From NCBI RefSeq assembly GCF_009707705.1, contig NZ_WLYX01000001.1, forward strand, positions 2,480,001-2,544,000: a DNA stretch of 64,000 bases, written 5' to 3'. The stretch is from Paludibacterium denitrificans. GTDB taxonomy: Bacteria; Pseudomonadota; Gammaproteobacteria; Burkholderiales; Chromobacteriaceae. This document shows, in pieces, positions 41,589 to 51,931 of this stretch. A program made the position numbers and the translations under genes. The notes under the pieces were generated by a model, which saw only the letters and a list, made by a program, of their open reading frames with translations, was not told the origin of the DNA and searched no databases. Every line of letters starts with the position of its first letter. The stretch's first letter is position 1.

Positions 41589-42359
41589 CTAGCTAAAATT
41601 CCGAATTACCAACTCCCCCGTTTCCTTGCGGGTAGCCGTTCCTCCCACCGTATAGCAGATCCCAACTCGCTCCATGGCCAGCCCGGCAAACACTTCCCGC
41701 ATGGCGGGCACGTCATTGATGGAGATGATCATCTTGCCTTCGATGGTTCTGGCCAGCTCGGCCAGGCGTTGGTATTGCTCCATGCCGAACGCGTTGCCAT
41801 AGCCCTCGGTCTGCCAGTACGGCGGATCGCAGTAGAACAAGGTATGGGGCCGGTCGTACTTCGCTACGCATTCGGCCAAGTCCAGATGCTCAATGTACGT
41901 CCGGGCCAGCCGTAGGTGGGCGTTGGATAGCTCCTCCTCGAGGCGCAGCAGGTTCAGCCGGGGCGCACTGGTGGTGGCGGTGCCAAAAGTTTGGCCGGTC
42001 ACTTTTCCGCCAAACGCCATTTTCTGCAGATAAAAAAACCGGGCGGCCCGCTGGATATCGGTCAGCGGCTCCGTGCGGGTCAGTTGTAGCCATTTGAACA
42101 TTTCACGGCTGATCAGGGACCATTTGAACTGCCGCACGAACTCTTCAAGGTGATTGGCCACAATGCGATACAAGTTCACCAGTTCACCATTCAGGTCATT
42201 GATGACTTCGGTTTTGGCTGGCGCCTTCATGAAGTACAGCGCGGCGGCACCACAGAACGGTTCAACATAGCAGGCGTGTTCGGGGAACAGCGGCAGGATG
42301 TGCTTGGCCAGACGGCGTTTGCCGCCGATCCATGGCACAAGGGGGTTAGCGTTAGGCAT
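41589..42359 (-). CDS. dam: phage DNA adenine methylase (Dam family)
   Basis: About 256 residues from ATG at 42359 (MPNANPLVPWIGGKRRLAKHILPLFPEH), with AAAAAGGA before it. Motifs: PWIGGKRRL and EPFCGAAALYF (AdoMet site), FYCDPPYWQTEGY (catalytic DPPY), and IISINDVPAMREVF. The family methylates adenine N6, most often in GATC. It overlaps com as in Mu com-mom, with dam in the place of mom, so it probably protects phage DNA from restriction. Confidence 0.85.
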   Translation of the reverse strand: MPNANPLVPWIGGKRRLAKHILPLFPEHACYVEPFCGAAALYFMKAPAKTEVINDLNGELVNLYRIVANHLEEFVRQFKWSLISREMFKWLQLTRTEPLTDIQRAARFFYLQKMAFGGKVTGQTFGTATTSAPRLNLLRLEEELSNAHLRLARTYIEHLDLAECVAKYDRPHTLFYCDPPYWQTEGYGNAFGMEQYQRLAELARTIEGKMIISINDVPAMREVFAGLAMERVGICYTVGGTATRKETGELVIRNFS

Positions 42360-42527
42360 CAGGTATGTCCTTTTTATTGGCACTCCGGTGCTCGGGTCGT
42401 GGCTCGTGGCCCTGAAATGATTCAGTGCCCGGCATCGCGGGCACTTGATGGAGAGTTCGGTATAGCGGCCTTCGGCCAGTTTGCGGCCGCAATGGCCACA
42501 GCGGATGTCTTCCAGTGGGGTATTCAT
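42352..42527 (-). CDS. com: Com-like zinc-finger translational activator
   Basis: About 59 residues from ATG at 42527 (MNTPLEDIRCGHCGRKLAEG). Two CxxC pairs (CGHC and CPRC in IKCPRCRALNHFRA) form the Com zinc finger. The tail (PEHRSANKKDIPDA) lies in another frame; one indel near 42408 separates them, without which the frame falsely fuses com to dam. In Mu, Com binds the downstream mRNA and lets ribosomes reach mom. The overlap ATGCCTAA with dam suggests the same link here. Confidence 0.7.
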
Positions 42528-42686
42528 ACTCTGCAAGTGCAAATAAACCCGCTAAACTGTCCAGGCTTTCGTGCACGAAAGTGACAGCCTCGGGTTGGCT
42601 TGCAGCTCACTCTGCGGGTCAGCTGTCCGGGTGGGTGTTCGTAGCACCCACCCGGTCGCTGTCTCTCTATCGCCTTCCGGCGACGC

Positions 42687-43707
42687 TTACTTCAGCTGCA
42701 ATTCCACCAGCACACCCGGACGCAAGCACAGCGGCAAGCGGTTGGACTGGGTATGCAGATCCACGCCCCGGTCAAAGTCGGTGTTCTTGATCTTGGCGTA
42801 GTAAGGTTGGCCGATGGTGCCCACCGCTTCGACAAAGTCACCCGGCGCATCGTAGATGCGGAAGGTCGACATGGTGCCCAGCGGGACGACATGGCCATGG
42901 CCTTGGTCAATCAGCCGTTGCGTGCTCTTGCCATCCGCCGTCGGTACTTCACCGGTGTACTCTTCGAACGTCAGCCCGCCAAACTTGAAGCCATTACGGG
43001 TGTCTCCACCGATGTTTTCTTGTGCCGCCGCCCAGCCCGGAAGGCTTTTTCGACATTGGGGTGCGACGTCAGCGCATCAAAGAAATCCGCGTCGATCCAT
43101 GCCTTGATACCGGTGGAAATATCGCCCAGCAGGTTCTTTTCAACGTGGCGGCAGACATCGGCGCAGGCTTTTTTGACGTTGAAGGCAGGATCGGACAGCT
43201 TGAACTCAACGACTTTCTTCTGGATGCTGAATTCCTTGAACAGGTCATACATCAGCTCGCCATTACCATCCAGAATCTGCCCCTTCGCCGCCCCCAGCAT
43301 CATCCATTCGTGGGTCAGATCGTGGCGGGACTTCATATCCTGCAGGTGGTCGTTGACCACGCTGGCCACGTCAGCCACCGGATCGGTCGAGCCAAAGCCG
43401 CGAGACCCCATCAAATCGGCCGACAAGATCGTATCGTCGTGCGGGATATGTGGCACACCGAAGTAACGGACGTTGCGCGGGTTACGTTTGGTTCGCTGCC
43501 CCGGACTACCGACGTCCTGGTTGGCCAGCAGATGGATGCGGCCCGGGCGTATTCGATGGCAACGGTACGGGTGTTGATCCCCTTGCCCTTAAAGATGCCG
43601 CTTTGGCCGACCTTGGAGAAGGTATTGGGCAGCAGCTTGATGGACTCGGTCAGGCTGGCGACGTTAAAGCACGGGTCTTTCAGAATGTCCGCAAGCGATT
43701 GGGGCAT
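42687..43707 (-). CDS. major capsid protein (lambda gpE-type)
   Basis: About 340 residues across frameshifts near 43555 and 43015. It starts MPQSLADILKDPCFNVASLTESIKLLPNTF, with GKGINTRTVAIEY, VPHIPHDDTILSADLMGSRGFG, KSRHDLTHEWMMLGAAKGQILDGNG and a C-terminus RIYDAPGDFVEAVGTIGQPYYAK. These fit the major capsid protein E family. Follows the decoration protein gene, as expected. Confidence 0.82.
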
Positions 43708-43740
43708 TGTGTTGTTCCTTTATATAGGAGTCGGTGGCGA

Positions 43741-44133
43741 CTATTCGCCAGCACGCTCGGTGATACGGATGCCACGCGCCGACAACTGGCGATAAACGTG
43801 GCGGTAATGGGCGGGCGCGGCCGACTGGGCCTCACTCAGGACCGGTAGCGAGTCGAGGGCAATCACGCAGTCACCGGCTGCAATGCCGGCATTACGCGAG
43901 GTCACGCCCGCGTCGGCGGCTGGCAGGTCATGGCGCAGGACGCCCAGCACAAAGGTCAGCGGGTCGCTCGCGGCGGCAGACCAGGGCACGGCCAGCTCAT
44001 CCTCCAGCGAGGCCACGCCGAGAATGGTGCCATTAAGCAGCGCGTCCGGGCCGACCTGTACGGTTTCGCCGTATTCGTCCGGTTCGCCACACAGCGGAAT
44101 TTGCGGTGGCAGCTTTTCAGTCACGGAAGGCAT
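43741..44133 (-). CDS. head decoration protein
   Basis: Intact, 130 residues. Beta-type, with SDPLTFVLGVLRHDLPAADAGVTSRNAGIAAGDCV. Size and position between protease and capsid genes match gpD-like decoration proteins that stabilise the capsid. Confidence 0.65.
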   Translation of the reverse strand: MPSVTEKLPPQIPLCGEPDEYGETVQVGPDALLNGTILGVASLEDELAVPWSAAASDPLTFVLGVLRHDLPAADAGVTSRNAGIAAGDCVIALDSLPVLSEAQSAAPAHYRHVYRQLSARGIRITERAGE

Positions 44134-44145
44134 ACTCTTCTCCTG

Positions 44146-45149
44146 TTAGTGCGATGCGGCTCGCGCCTTGGCATTGGCGAGCAGCGGGTTGTCGTGGGGT
44201 TTTTCTTGCTGGCTGTTCATCGCACGGCTGGTGGCATCCGTACCGGGATTGACCACGACCGGCGCTGTTTTGATGAAGTCCTGGAAGGCGCTCATGTCGG
44301 CGCTACACATGGCCTTGTAAAAACCACGGCTGGTAAGCGCGATCTTGCCTGCCGCCACCGCGTCATCCAGCTGCTTGTCGATTTCCGCCTCGGCCGTACC
44401 GGCCTGCAGCTGTTGCAGCGAGTTGGCCACGCGTTCGTATTCCGCCTTCGGCACAAAGCCGGTCATGATGCTGCTGGTCACGGCTTTCAGATCAGCATCG
44501 GCCGCTGCACCGGTAACTTGGCGCAAGCCATTCATCGCGGTGGTGGTGTCAGCACTGGCGGACTGCAGCGTTTTGATCGCCTCAATCACCGCTGCGGCAT
44601 CGGCCGCCGGGTCCAGTCCGAGCAGTTCAATCAGTTGTTTCAGCAGGTCCACAGAGGTCTCCATTGAGTTAAGGGCACGTAAAAACAGGTTCGGGACATT
44701 GACGATGGCCACGGATATCAGCTTGACGATGCGGCCCGTGGCATCGAAATCGAAAACCGGCGAGAGATAGCGATACTTTTTAGCGACGACTTTCTCGGCC
44801 CCCTCCGCGACCCATTCGACACGCGCCCAGATCGCACCATCACGGACCTCAAGCTGCTTGATCCATCCGGCAGCCTCCGCCTTGGTACCGGGTCCGCAGG
44901 TCTGATGGTTGTAGTCGACAACGGGATCAATCCCCGCCGCCTGGTCAGCGACAAAGGACTGCAAGATGGCCAGAACATCGCTAAACCATGGCCCGCGCCC
45001 ATCACGACCTTTAAACGTCCCGGCAGGAATGACCTCTACCCACTCGGGAGCCGAGTCACCCTCTGGCAACGAAAGGGTCAGCGCGTTAATGGCCCTGCCA
45101 GCGGATGGCATGGCATTGATGGCCCGAAAGAGTTTTTGAGCGGTGTTCA
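44146..45149 (-). CDS. phage prohead protease / scaffold (Mu I protein)
   Basis: Intact, about 334 residues from ATG at 45149 (MNTAQKLFRAINAM). The N-terminal protease part has VIPAGTFKGRDGRGPWF, DPVVDYNHQTCGPGTKAEAAGWI and KYRYLSPVFDFDATGRI, as in Mu-like I proteins. The C-terminal half is Ala-rich and helical and may act as internal scaffold. Opens a unit with a hairpin at the start codon and the conserved box upstream. Confidence 0.83.
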
Positions 45150-45150
45150 T

Positions 45151-45169
45151 GCCCCGCATTGTGAGCGGG
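45151..45169. promoter_or_regulatory. leader hairpin just upstream of the protease start
   Basis: CCCCGC / GCGGGG with a 7-base loop. The flank CATGCCCCGCATTGTG closely resembles the leader at 41080 (CATGCCCGCATTGTG), so the two leaders share ancestry. Confidence 0.45.
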
Positions 45170-45188
45170 GAGAAATTGGGAAAAACGG

Positions 45189-45207
45189 GGGAAAGGGTTC
45201 GGTAAAA
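45189..45207 (-). promoter_or_regulatory. conserved phage box, copy 3
   Basis: Minus strand TTTTACCGAACCCTTTCCC, 40 bases before the protease start. Confidence 0.5.
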
Positions 45208-45342
45208 CCGAGTGGGGATTGCCGCGTACCCTGTCGATAGCGTTAAAACCCCGTTAAAACTTTCAGGACGGCATTAGGACTGCCATAGATAAGCCATTAG
45301 GCGATGAGGATAAAACAGTGCGCTGTCGGCCATTTGTGCGGC

Positions 45343-45901
45343 TCAACGCCCCTCATCGTCAAAGTGACGCCCCAAGATGGCCAGCAGCTCCGCTTCAGCG
45401 ACGGGTGCCAGCTGGCCATTCTCATCCACCGGCAGATAGGCCCGCGCCGGGATATACACGCCAAGGCCTCGGCCAGCCCTGGCCACCCAACTGCTGGATG
45501 GCCGCATAGGCATCCAGTCCATTACCCCATGGGCCGAAGGTCAGATGATCCGGCCCCGCTTCAAAGCTGAAGGCGTACTGGCGCAGATTGTTGGTATGGC
45601 CCTGCAGGATTTTCTTGTTGGCCAGCACGGTCTGGCCGCGCTTGGATAGCGAGCCATCTTTCTTGAAGTTCTTCTTGCCGCCGTGCCGGATATACGCCGC
45701 CAGTGTCGTCGGGGCGTTCGGCTCCCAAGGCTGGCCATGCCAGTCCTTCTGTTCGGCAAAGCGCTGGTCGGTCTCTGCCTTGGCCCACTCGGCAAAGTCC
45801 AGCAGTGCCGGTCGCAGGTTGTGGGCTTGCGCCAACAGTTTATCCAGTGCCTGGTCAACACTGTCGTTGACGACTTTGATTTCGAAGCTGTTGTCACTCA
45901 T
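45343..45901 (-). CDS. phage virion morphogenesis protein (Mu gpG-like)
   Basis: About 186 residues with a frameshift near 45487 (LGGQAGRGLGVYIPARAYLPVDENGQL when corrected). FAEWAKAETDQRFAEQKDWHGQPWEPNAPTTLAAYI and TNNLRQYAFSFEAGPDHLTFGP are typical of the gpG family, and YIPARAYLPV is a near-universal ending. It may close the head-tail joint. Confidence 0.78.
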
Positions 45902-46013
45902 AATGAATATACCGTGCTGGAATACGTGAAATAGCGCTGTACGTATTGCAACCCCGAAAGGGCGTGCACACGCAGGGGGGTGGCGTCCCTCTGCTTAAAC
46001 GGTTTCCCTCCTT

Positions 46014-47305
46014 CTATAGAATCCGCTTGTAAAGCTGCGGATTATCCAAATCCCGTAGGTCCACATAGCCCGGTGGTCAGCAAAGTGTTCGTCTGCAGGG
46101 TATAGCGCTTCCCTGACGCATCCTTGTCCTTTGTTCGGTAGTTCACGTTAATCGCTGCTTTAACATGTGCTTGCCATCAGCGGATTGCCAGACTGCCAGA
46201 TAAACAGGCTCATCTTTGCCATGATCTATCTGCTGATAAACCCGCTCCGGCTCCCACATGCCCACGACAGTCTGCATGGCATCGTCCGAGGGTAATCCGC
46301 TTGTCAGCCTTGGCGCCGGTATCGCGCAGCGCATGCTTCACTTCACTATCATCGACCGACACCACCGCCGTGGCCAATGACTCGCCGGTGGCCTGCTCAA
46401 TCTTGTCGACCAGTTGCGGTGACAGTCCGCCAATATGGATGCGCTGTTTGGTTGGCCGGTAGCCCGCCGGGTCCGGGTAGATCTGCTGGACCAGCGGTTG
46501 CCAGCGTTCCCGGACGATCTTGTCCAGTGCCTGAATGTTGTCGACCGCGCTCTGAATAGCCGCAGCCCCGATCCGGGCCGACGTTGTCGCCGCCTTGTCC
46601 AGCAGCAGGCGTCCAAGGTTCGCTTGTCCTGGGGCGTAGTCCCATCCGTAGTCGATGCCGTCGGGAACGGACACCGGTCCATCTGGCGTGTCCTGCTCGA
46701 CGTACTGAATGGCCGGGGCTGTGTCAGGTCCAGTCTTGCCGTATTTCTCGCGCAGTTCTTTCTCGGATACACCATAGACCGTGCACTGGCAGCCCCAACC
46801 GTTTGGCGGGTAATGGGTTTGCCACCATGGATCATCGGCCCGCAGGACCAGGCCGTTCCAGTGCTAAATGCTGCGGCCGTGGATGCAGGACTGAATCGGA
46901 ATGGCGATAGCGCCAGTAAGGCCGCGCTTTCAGCATGTCCGGGTCGGTCAGCTGCTGGTAACGGCCAGCGGCATAGCTGGTCTGCAGATTGGTCTGGTAG
47001 ATGACGCGGGTTCGCCAGTTTCGACCACCCTTATAGTCCCAGCCGTGCCGGGCGACGATGTCGTCAAACCCGGCCCGGAAATCTTCCAGCGTCGACTCAC
47101 CGGCAATGGCCTTATCGACTTCCTGCCGCAGATCCTCCAGCAGATCGCTGGCCATAGCCCCGGCCACGACAAACGAACGGTCGTGCTGGGCCTTCATGAT
47201 GTCGGTCCATGTCTGGGTGGGCAGATTCAGCTTCTGCCGGAAGTAGTCCATCTGAACCGACCACGGTTGCTTGAACACCGCGCCCAGCAACGCATCATCG
47301 GCCAT
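46014..47305 (-). CDS. MuF-like minor head protein with C-terminal PBECR2-type nuclease-like domain
   Basis: About 430 residues across several frameshifts. The N-terminal part is the MuF head morphogenesis domain (ASDLLEDLRQEVDKAIAGESTLEDFRAGFDDIVARHGW, then RTRVIYQTNLQTSYAAGRYQQL and HYPPNGWGCQCTV). The C-terminal 110 residues (LDDAMQTVVGMWEPERVY, VYLAVWQSADGKHML, NYRTKDKDASGKRYTLQTN, GYVDLRDLDNPQLYKRIL) resemble the PBECR2 domain, a Barnase/EndoU/RelE-like nuclease fold. Such a domain may be injected with the genome. Nuclease activity is inferred from family resemblance only. Confidence 0.7.
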
Positions 47306-48845
47306 GGCTCACCTCATAACGACCGGCCAGCGCCGCCAGACTAAAGGCTGTGTTCATTACCCGCTGCAGCTGGTCCGTAGGCAGATCACCAAAGGCATTC
47401 ACCAACCAGTGCTGAAACGACTCCAGATCGGGCGCATCGGCCAGTGCTTGGCGAATGACGGTCAGCATGGCTTCGACCGGATCTCCGCTCTGACGGGTCA
47501 GTTGATCCATCAGCGGCGCCATCGGGTCGATCTGTCCCGGCTGCAAGGCGTTAGTCGCCCGATAGTGATTCATCGCCGCTTGGGTCTGAGGGGCTAGACA
47601 TCAACCGGTACCATCAGTGCTTCACCCGCTTTGGGGCGTTCCAGACCGAAGCGCTCATAGGTGGACTCCTGACCGACTGGCAAGTTAAACACGCACCAGC
47701 TTATCCACCACGCCAGCCAATGCGGTCAGGTCTTCCGGTTTGTTAATCCGCAAACGAATGGCCGGGTACTTTTGCTGCGGCCCCAGATTGAGGTCCACCA
47801 CCGGCTTGACATAGTCGCGGGCCAGCGTGGCTTCCAGCTGCTTGACGTCGGCGTCCAGAATGTCTTCGCGCACTTCGTTATGGACCTTGCCCAAGGCGTA
47901 GGCGCCACCGCCACTGCTCCCGCCGGTGTTGGTGGCAAGCGTCTGGCCAAGGACGATCTTGCTGGTCTGCTTGTCGAGGTATTCCGTCAGGCGGGCATAG
48001 ATATCGACCGAGGCGGTTTTATTGCTTACGTCGACAAAGTCGATTTCCATGTTCTTCGGGATGGCGGCGGCCGCATCCGTGCCGAGGCTACGCAGGGCCG
48101 TCAGCAGAGTTTCAATGTCCTGCGGCGTGGCCGAGACATCGTACTTACCGACACGCAGCGGCTGGCCATACGCCTCGGCAAACGTGACCCAATCCTTGAT
48201 CGCGTAGTTGCTGAACAGAAAAGCCCAGCACGCCATGCGGGCCAGACCGCCCCGGATCAGCACGCCCGACTTGGCCTTGACCTTGTGGGTGATGAATTTA
48301 TAGGGTGCCAGCGGATCGCCGTAGATGTTGGTATCCGACCGCAGATACAGGGTTTCCGGGTCTTCGCGGCGGGTTTGCAGCCAGTACGGTTGCAGGTAGG
48401 ACAAGCCACGCGGCATCCATTGCCCGGCACTGGTCTCCCAGTCGATCTCATGCACGCTGAAGCCCTTGCCGATGGCGTCCAGAATATCGAACAGGTTTTC
48501 ACTGATCGGGGCCAGCGCTTCTTCCACCAGTGCGGCGGCCTGCTGACTGGCGGCATCATCGCTCTACTCGACGTACAGCTCCAGACCAACCAGGGCACGC
48601 TTGCGAGTCGACAACTCGGAGCCATAGTGCAGGTACTTCTCTTCCATGTCCTCGGCCAGCCGCAAGTAGGCGCTGGCATCACCGTTCACCGCCTGACGCA
48701 GCATGTGACCCAGCAATTCCGGGTCAAGGCCATGGCTGGCAGAGGCAATGATCTGCCGCACCCCGGTGGTGGTCGGGGTGGCGATGGAGGTTTTTAACAG
48801 ACCCATGTTAATGGGCTGACCATTATGGTCAACGAGTTGCGCCAT
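47295..48845 (-). CDS. portal protein (DUF935, Mu gp29-like)
   Basis: About 516 residues from ATG at 48845 (MAQLVDHNGQPINMGLLKTSIATPTTTGVR). HMLRQAVNGDASAYLRLAEDMEEKY, GKGFSVHEIDWE, WVTFAEAYGQPLRVGKYD and EYLDKQTSKIVLGQTLATNTGGS are hallmark DUF935 segments. Frameshifts near 48560, 47690 and 47590 are needed; the C-terminus continues as QTQAAMNHYRATNALQPGQID to 47295. Forms the DNA gate of the head. Confidence 0.85.
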
Positions 48846-48913
48846 GATTTACATCCTTTTTTGCATTGGCACGTCACTGCTAAACTTCAATGTCATTACT
48901 TGGAGACGGAACC

Positions 48914-49414
48914 ATGATTGATATGATTACGGGCGCATTCGGCGGCCTGAAGTCTGCGGCGGAGCTGGCTCAGAGTTTGCTCACGCTCAAAACGGATTCG
49001 GCTGTATCGACCAAGGCCGTTGAGCTGAACAGAATCATTTTTGATATCCAGCAGAAAATGTTTTCCATTCAGGCGGACTATGCGGCGCTGCTGAGCCGCA
49101 CTGGCGACCTTGAAGCCGAAATTCGAGATCTCAAAAGCTGGGAAGAAGAAAAGCAGCGCTACCAATTGCACGAACTGGCTCCGGGAACGTTCACTCACCG
49201 CCTGAAGCCAGATTGCCAAGGCTCCGAACCGCTTCATGACCTGTGCGAAAACTGCTATCAGAATGGCGTCAAATCGATCTTGCAGGCGGCTGGACATAAA
49301 GGCTCCTATCCATGTTTTATCTGTCCAAAATGCAAAAGTGAGTATTTGGCTGAACGACAATCCATGCCGTCCTATGTCGTCTCGCTGCCATCCAATCCCC
49401 GTACTCGTTTCTGA
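48914..49414 (+). CDS. coiled-coil and zinc-ribbon protein, cargo gene
   Basis: Intact, 166 residues from ATG at 48914 (MIDMITGAFGGLKSAAELAQSLL), with GGAGACGG before it. A helical coiled-coil (NRIIFDIQQKMFSIQADYAALLSR...EAEIRDLKSWEEEKQRY) is followed by a two-pair zinc ribbon (CENC ... CFICPKC). It is on the plus strand, wedged between terminase and portal genes, so it is a moron. Similar proteins are common in prophages and islands; their role is unknown. Confidence 0.7.
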   Translation: MIDMITGAFGGLKSAAELAQSLLTLKTDSAVSTKAVELNRIIFDIQQKMFSIQADYAALLSRTGDLEAEIRDLKSWEEEKQRYQLHELAPGTFTHRLKPDCQGSEPLHDLCENCYQNGVKSILQAAGHKGSYPCFICPKCKSEYLAERQSMPSYVVSLPSNPRTRF

Positions 49415-49415
49415 T

Positions 49416-51049
49416 GGGCTACCGGTACCGCGCCCGAATCGGGCTGATGCCGCAAACTGTCCTCGCCCGATGCCCTTGTAGCCTTTGGTTGCCAGTGGCG
49501 CGGCATCAATCACGCGGGCGGCATACCAGGCCAAAGCCACCGCAACGGCCACGTCACCGTGGCGCTTGCCCTTGTCTTCGCCGGTGGTCCGGGTGTCAGG
49601 GATACGCGGAACCCCGTTGATGATTTGCACTGCCCGCATGTCGGCCAGCACGTCCTTGTCTTTCGGCAGACCATCCAGATCGCCGTCTTCCAGCGCGGCT
49701 TTGACCGGCGGCATGTTCTCCCGGTACCACCCTTCGGACAGCATGACTTGGTGGATGCGATCCGCGCCGTAGCGCTGCATGGCCACCTCGGCCAGAAACT
49801 GGCCGTTACCCCGCGCATCGAAGGCACCCCCGGCAAAGCCCGGCAGGGCATCCAGCAGATGGAAAGTGACTTGCTCTTGTTGGCGGAAGGGCACGTTGCG
49901 CATTTCCAGAATGAACGGCACGCGCCGCACCAGGTTCTGCAGTTCGATCAGCGGCACATGGACCGACAAGTCACCGCTCCGGGCGAAGTCCTCCCCGTCA
50001 AAGCTGCGGACACCCTTGGGAAGTGTGTCCAGCTCCGGCTGGAGCACTTCATCAATCCAGTCCTGGCAATGGCGCTCCCGCACATAGTCAGGCTCCAGCT
50101 CAAAGCCTTGGGGGCACTCGTAGCGCAGCACCGGCGTGTCGGCCGACATGCGCTTTTCAATCAGCAGGCTGGATAGCCAGTTTCCGCCGCTGTTTTTGGG
50201 GATGCAGCCGTACTCCTCGTCGGCCGACTCGGGGTTCGGGGCATTCTTGTAGAGGTCATCGCGCCATTTCTTCTCGGCTTCGACCGACCAGGTCTGACCG
50301 GTGACATAACAGATGCGCTTATAGAGACCGTCGGCAATGGCGTCATCCAGCGTGATGCGATGCACGCTGTAATCCTTCTTGCTTAAGCACGCGCTTCCTG
50401 AATCAGCTCGTTGAAGATGTTTTCGACACCGTTATGGGTACTGATCAGCCGAACCTTGTTACCCCACATGGTGAGGGCCAGCGCGGCCTTGAGCAGTTCT
50501 GCGAGTGAATCGTGGAAAGCCGCTTCATCAATCACCACATCGCCCTGCAGACCGCGCAGGTTGGAGGGACGACTGGATAACGCCTGAATCTTGAAGCCGG
50601 ATTTGGGGAAGCGAATCATGTAGGCGAGGATTTCTTCCTGCTTACCTTCATCCCAGAACGTCTGTTCGTACACATCGGCCCGCGCCAGCTCATTGAAGGC
50701 TTTGGCAAACAATGCGGCGGCGGCGATGTACTCCAGCGCCATTTCCTTTTTGCTGCCGACATAGAAGGTATTGCAGCCTTGGCGGCGCCGTGGTCTGGCC
50801 GCCTTGACCACGTTGCGTGTAAGCTTCCGCCCACGTCAGACCGGTACGGCGTGACTTCTCCGCGATCATGATCTGGGACTCGTCCTCAAACCAGCGCTGC
50901 TGGTACGGCAGTAAAACCGGTTGATTCTCCGGGATGGCATCAGCCACGTCCTGCGGTACCACCACCCCGGCCAGTTCCATCTCTTCGGCCAGGTTAATCT
51001 TGCGCGGGCCACCAAGGGCTTTTAACGGGGGATGTTCCTGTTCGGCCAT
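49416..51049 (-). CDS. terminase large subunit (Mu gp28-like)
   Basis: About 545 residues from MAEQEHPPLKALGG at 51049. ATPase region: PYQQRWFEDESQIMIAEKSRRTGLTWAEA (Walker-A-like), VVIDEAAFHDSLAELLKAALAL (Walker B) and STHNGVENIFNELIQEARAG. The nuclease part has RITLDDAIADGLYKRICYVTG, FDARGNGQFLAEVAMQRYG. GCTTAAGC at 50381-50388 replaces GCCGGC (EARAGKKDYSVHRI); another indel lies near 50815. The open frame runs on antisense to the next gene; I place the stop at 49416, assuming one indel nearby. Confidence 0.82.
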
Positions 51050-51618
51050 CACTCTTTACCCAACAGAATGCGGCGGATGCTGTTTTCCATCTGCTCGCTC
51101 ATGCCATCCGAGCCACGCAGTTCTTCCAGCCTTTCTTCCTGCTCGGCCAGCTGCTTGGTGCGGGCTTCGCGCTCAATGCGGGCCTGCTCATCCAGACGGA
51201 ATTTCTTCTGATTGACCGAAGCCCGGCTCAACGTGGCAATGTTCTTGGCCACTTTGGACAGCAAAGCAATGCGGTCTTCATTGGAGACATCCTCGTCACT
51301 GGCCTCCTGCAGGTTGACGATGGAGTCGAACAACTCGGTCTGCACCAGAGCGATCACCGCCTCGGAGCGGGCATCGGTATCGTCAGAGGCGCCTTGCGTC
51401 AGCAGTCGGGCGGCCTCGGTGCTGGCCTTGATAGCAGCGAAGCGTCGTTCAATCTTCTGGCCATAGCGGTGGATGGCGGATTTGCTGATGGCAAATCCCT
51501 TGTCGCGCAGGGCTTCTTCCAGCGCTTGGTAGCCGCTGAAATTGCCTTCAACCAAGGACTGGTCCAGCCACTCACGCACGGCTGATGGCAGCATGGAAAC
51601 GCTAGTGCGTGCCGCCAT
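51049..51618 (-). CDS. DUF3486 / Mu gp27-like, probable small terminase
   Basis: Intact, 189 residues from ATG at 51618 (MAARTSVSMLPSAVREWLDQSLVEGNFSGYQALEEALRDKGFAISKSAIHRYGQKIE). The N-terminal helix-turn-helix and long coiled-coil are typical of DUF3486. It overlaps the large terminase start in TGATG. Probably recognises phage DNA for packaging. Confidence 0.85.
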   Translation of the reverse strand: MAARTSVSMLPSAVREWLDQSLVEGNFSGYQALEEALRDKGFAISKSAIHRYGQKIERRFAAIKASTEAARLLTQGASDDTDARSEAVIALVQTELFDSIVNLQEASDEDVSNEDRIALLSKVAKNIATLSRASVNQKKFRLDEQARIEREARTKQLAEQEERLEELRGSDGMSEQMENSIRRILLGKE

Positions 51619-51619
51619 G

Positions 51620-51931
51620 TCAGTTCCAGTACTTTTCCGGTCGACCAATACCGGGCTGGCAGTCGATGGTGTACTCGGCCAGATCCACGCCATAGCGGGT
51701 GATATCGGCCCACCAGCGGCCAGACGGTTCCTTGCGGACCTTCACCATGGCTCGGTCGACCAGATACTCCAGTTCCTTGCGCACTTCCAGTGGTGACACA
51801 TCCGGGATGATGACGCGCATGGTCGCCTGAATGACATCCTCGACCAGTTCCTCTGGCCGGGCGTTATACAGGGCCAGCACCAGATACCAGCGCATGCTCT
51901 CGCGACGAACTTTGGCGGCATCGATATTCAT
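51620..51931 (-). CDS. Mu gp26-like phage protein
   Basis: Intact, 103 residues (MNIDAAKVRRESMRWYLVLALYNARPEEL). The sequence RRESMRWYLVLALYNARP is conserved in the gp26 gene of Mu-like phages. A winged-helix-like fold is possible. Position: between DUF2730 and DUF3486 genes. Confidence 0.7.
   Translation of the reverse strand: MNIDAAKVRRESMRWYLVLALYNARPEELVEDVIQATMRVIIPDVSPLEVRKELEYLVDRAMVKVRKEPSGRWWADITRYGVDLAEYTIDCQPGIGRPEKYWN

Noticed and set aside
41589..42542. Com-Dam fusion protein
   Set aside because: The correct Com tail (PEHRSANKKDIPDA) is found in the neighbouring frame and dam has its own ribosome site, so two overlapping genes are more likely.
48896..50365. Single long ORF from terminase into the 48914 gene antisense
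   Set aside because: The last 170 codons are antisense to a well-formed gene with ribosome site and zinc ribbon; the terminase stop is more likely near 49416.
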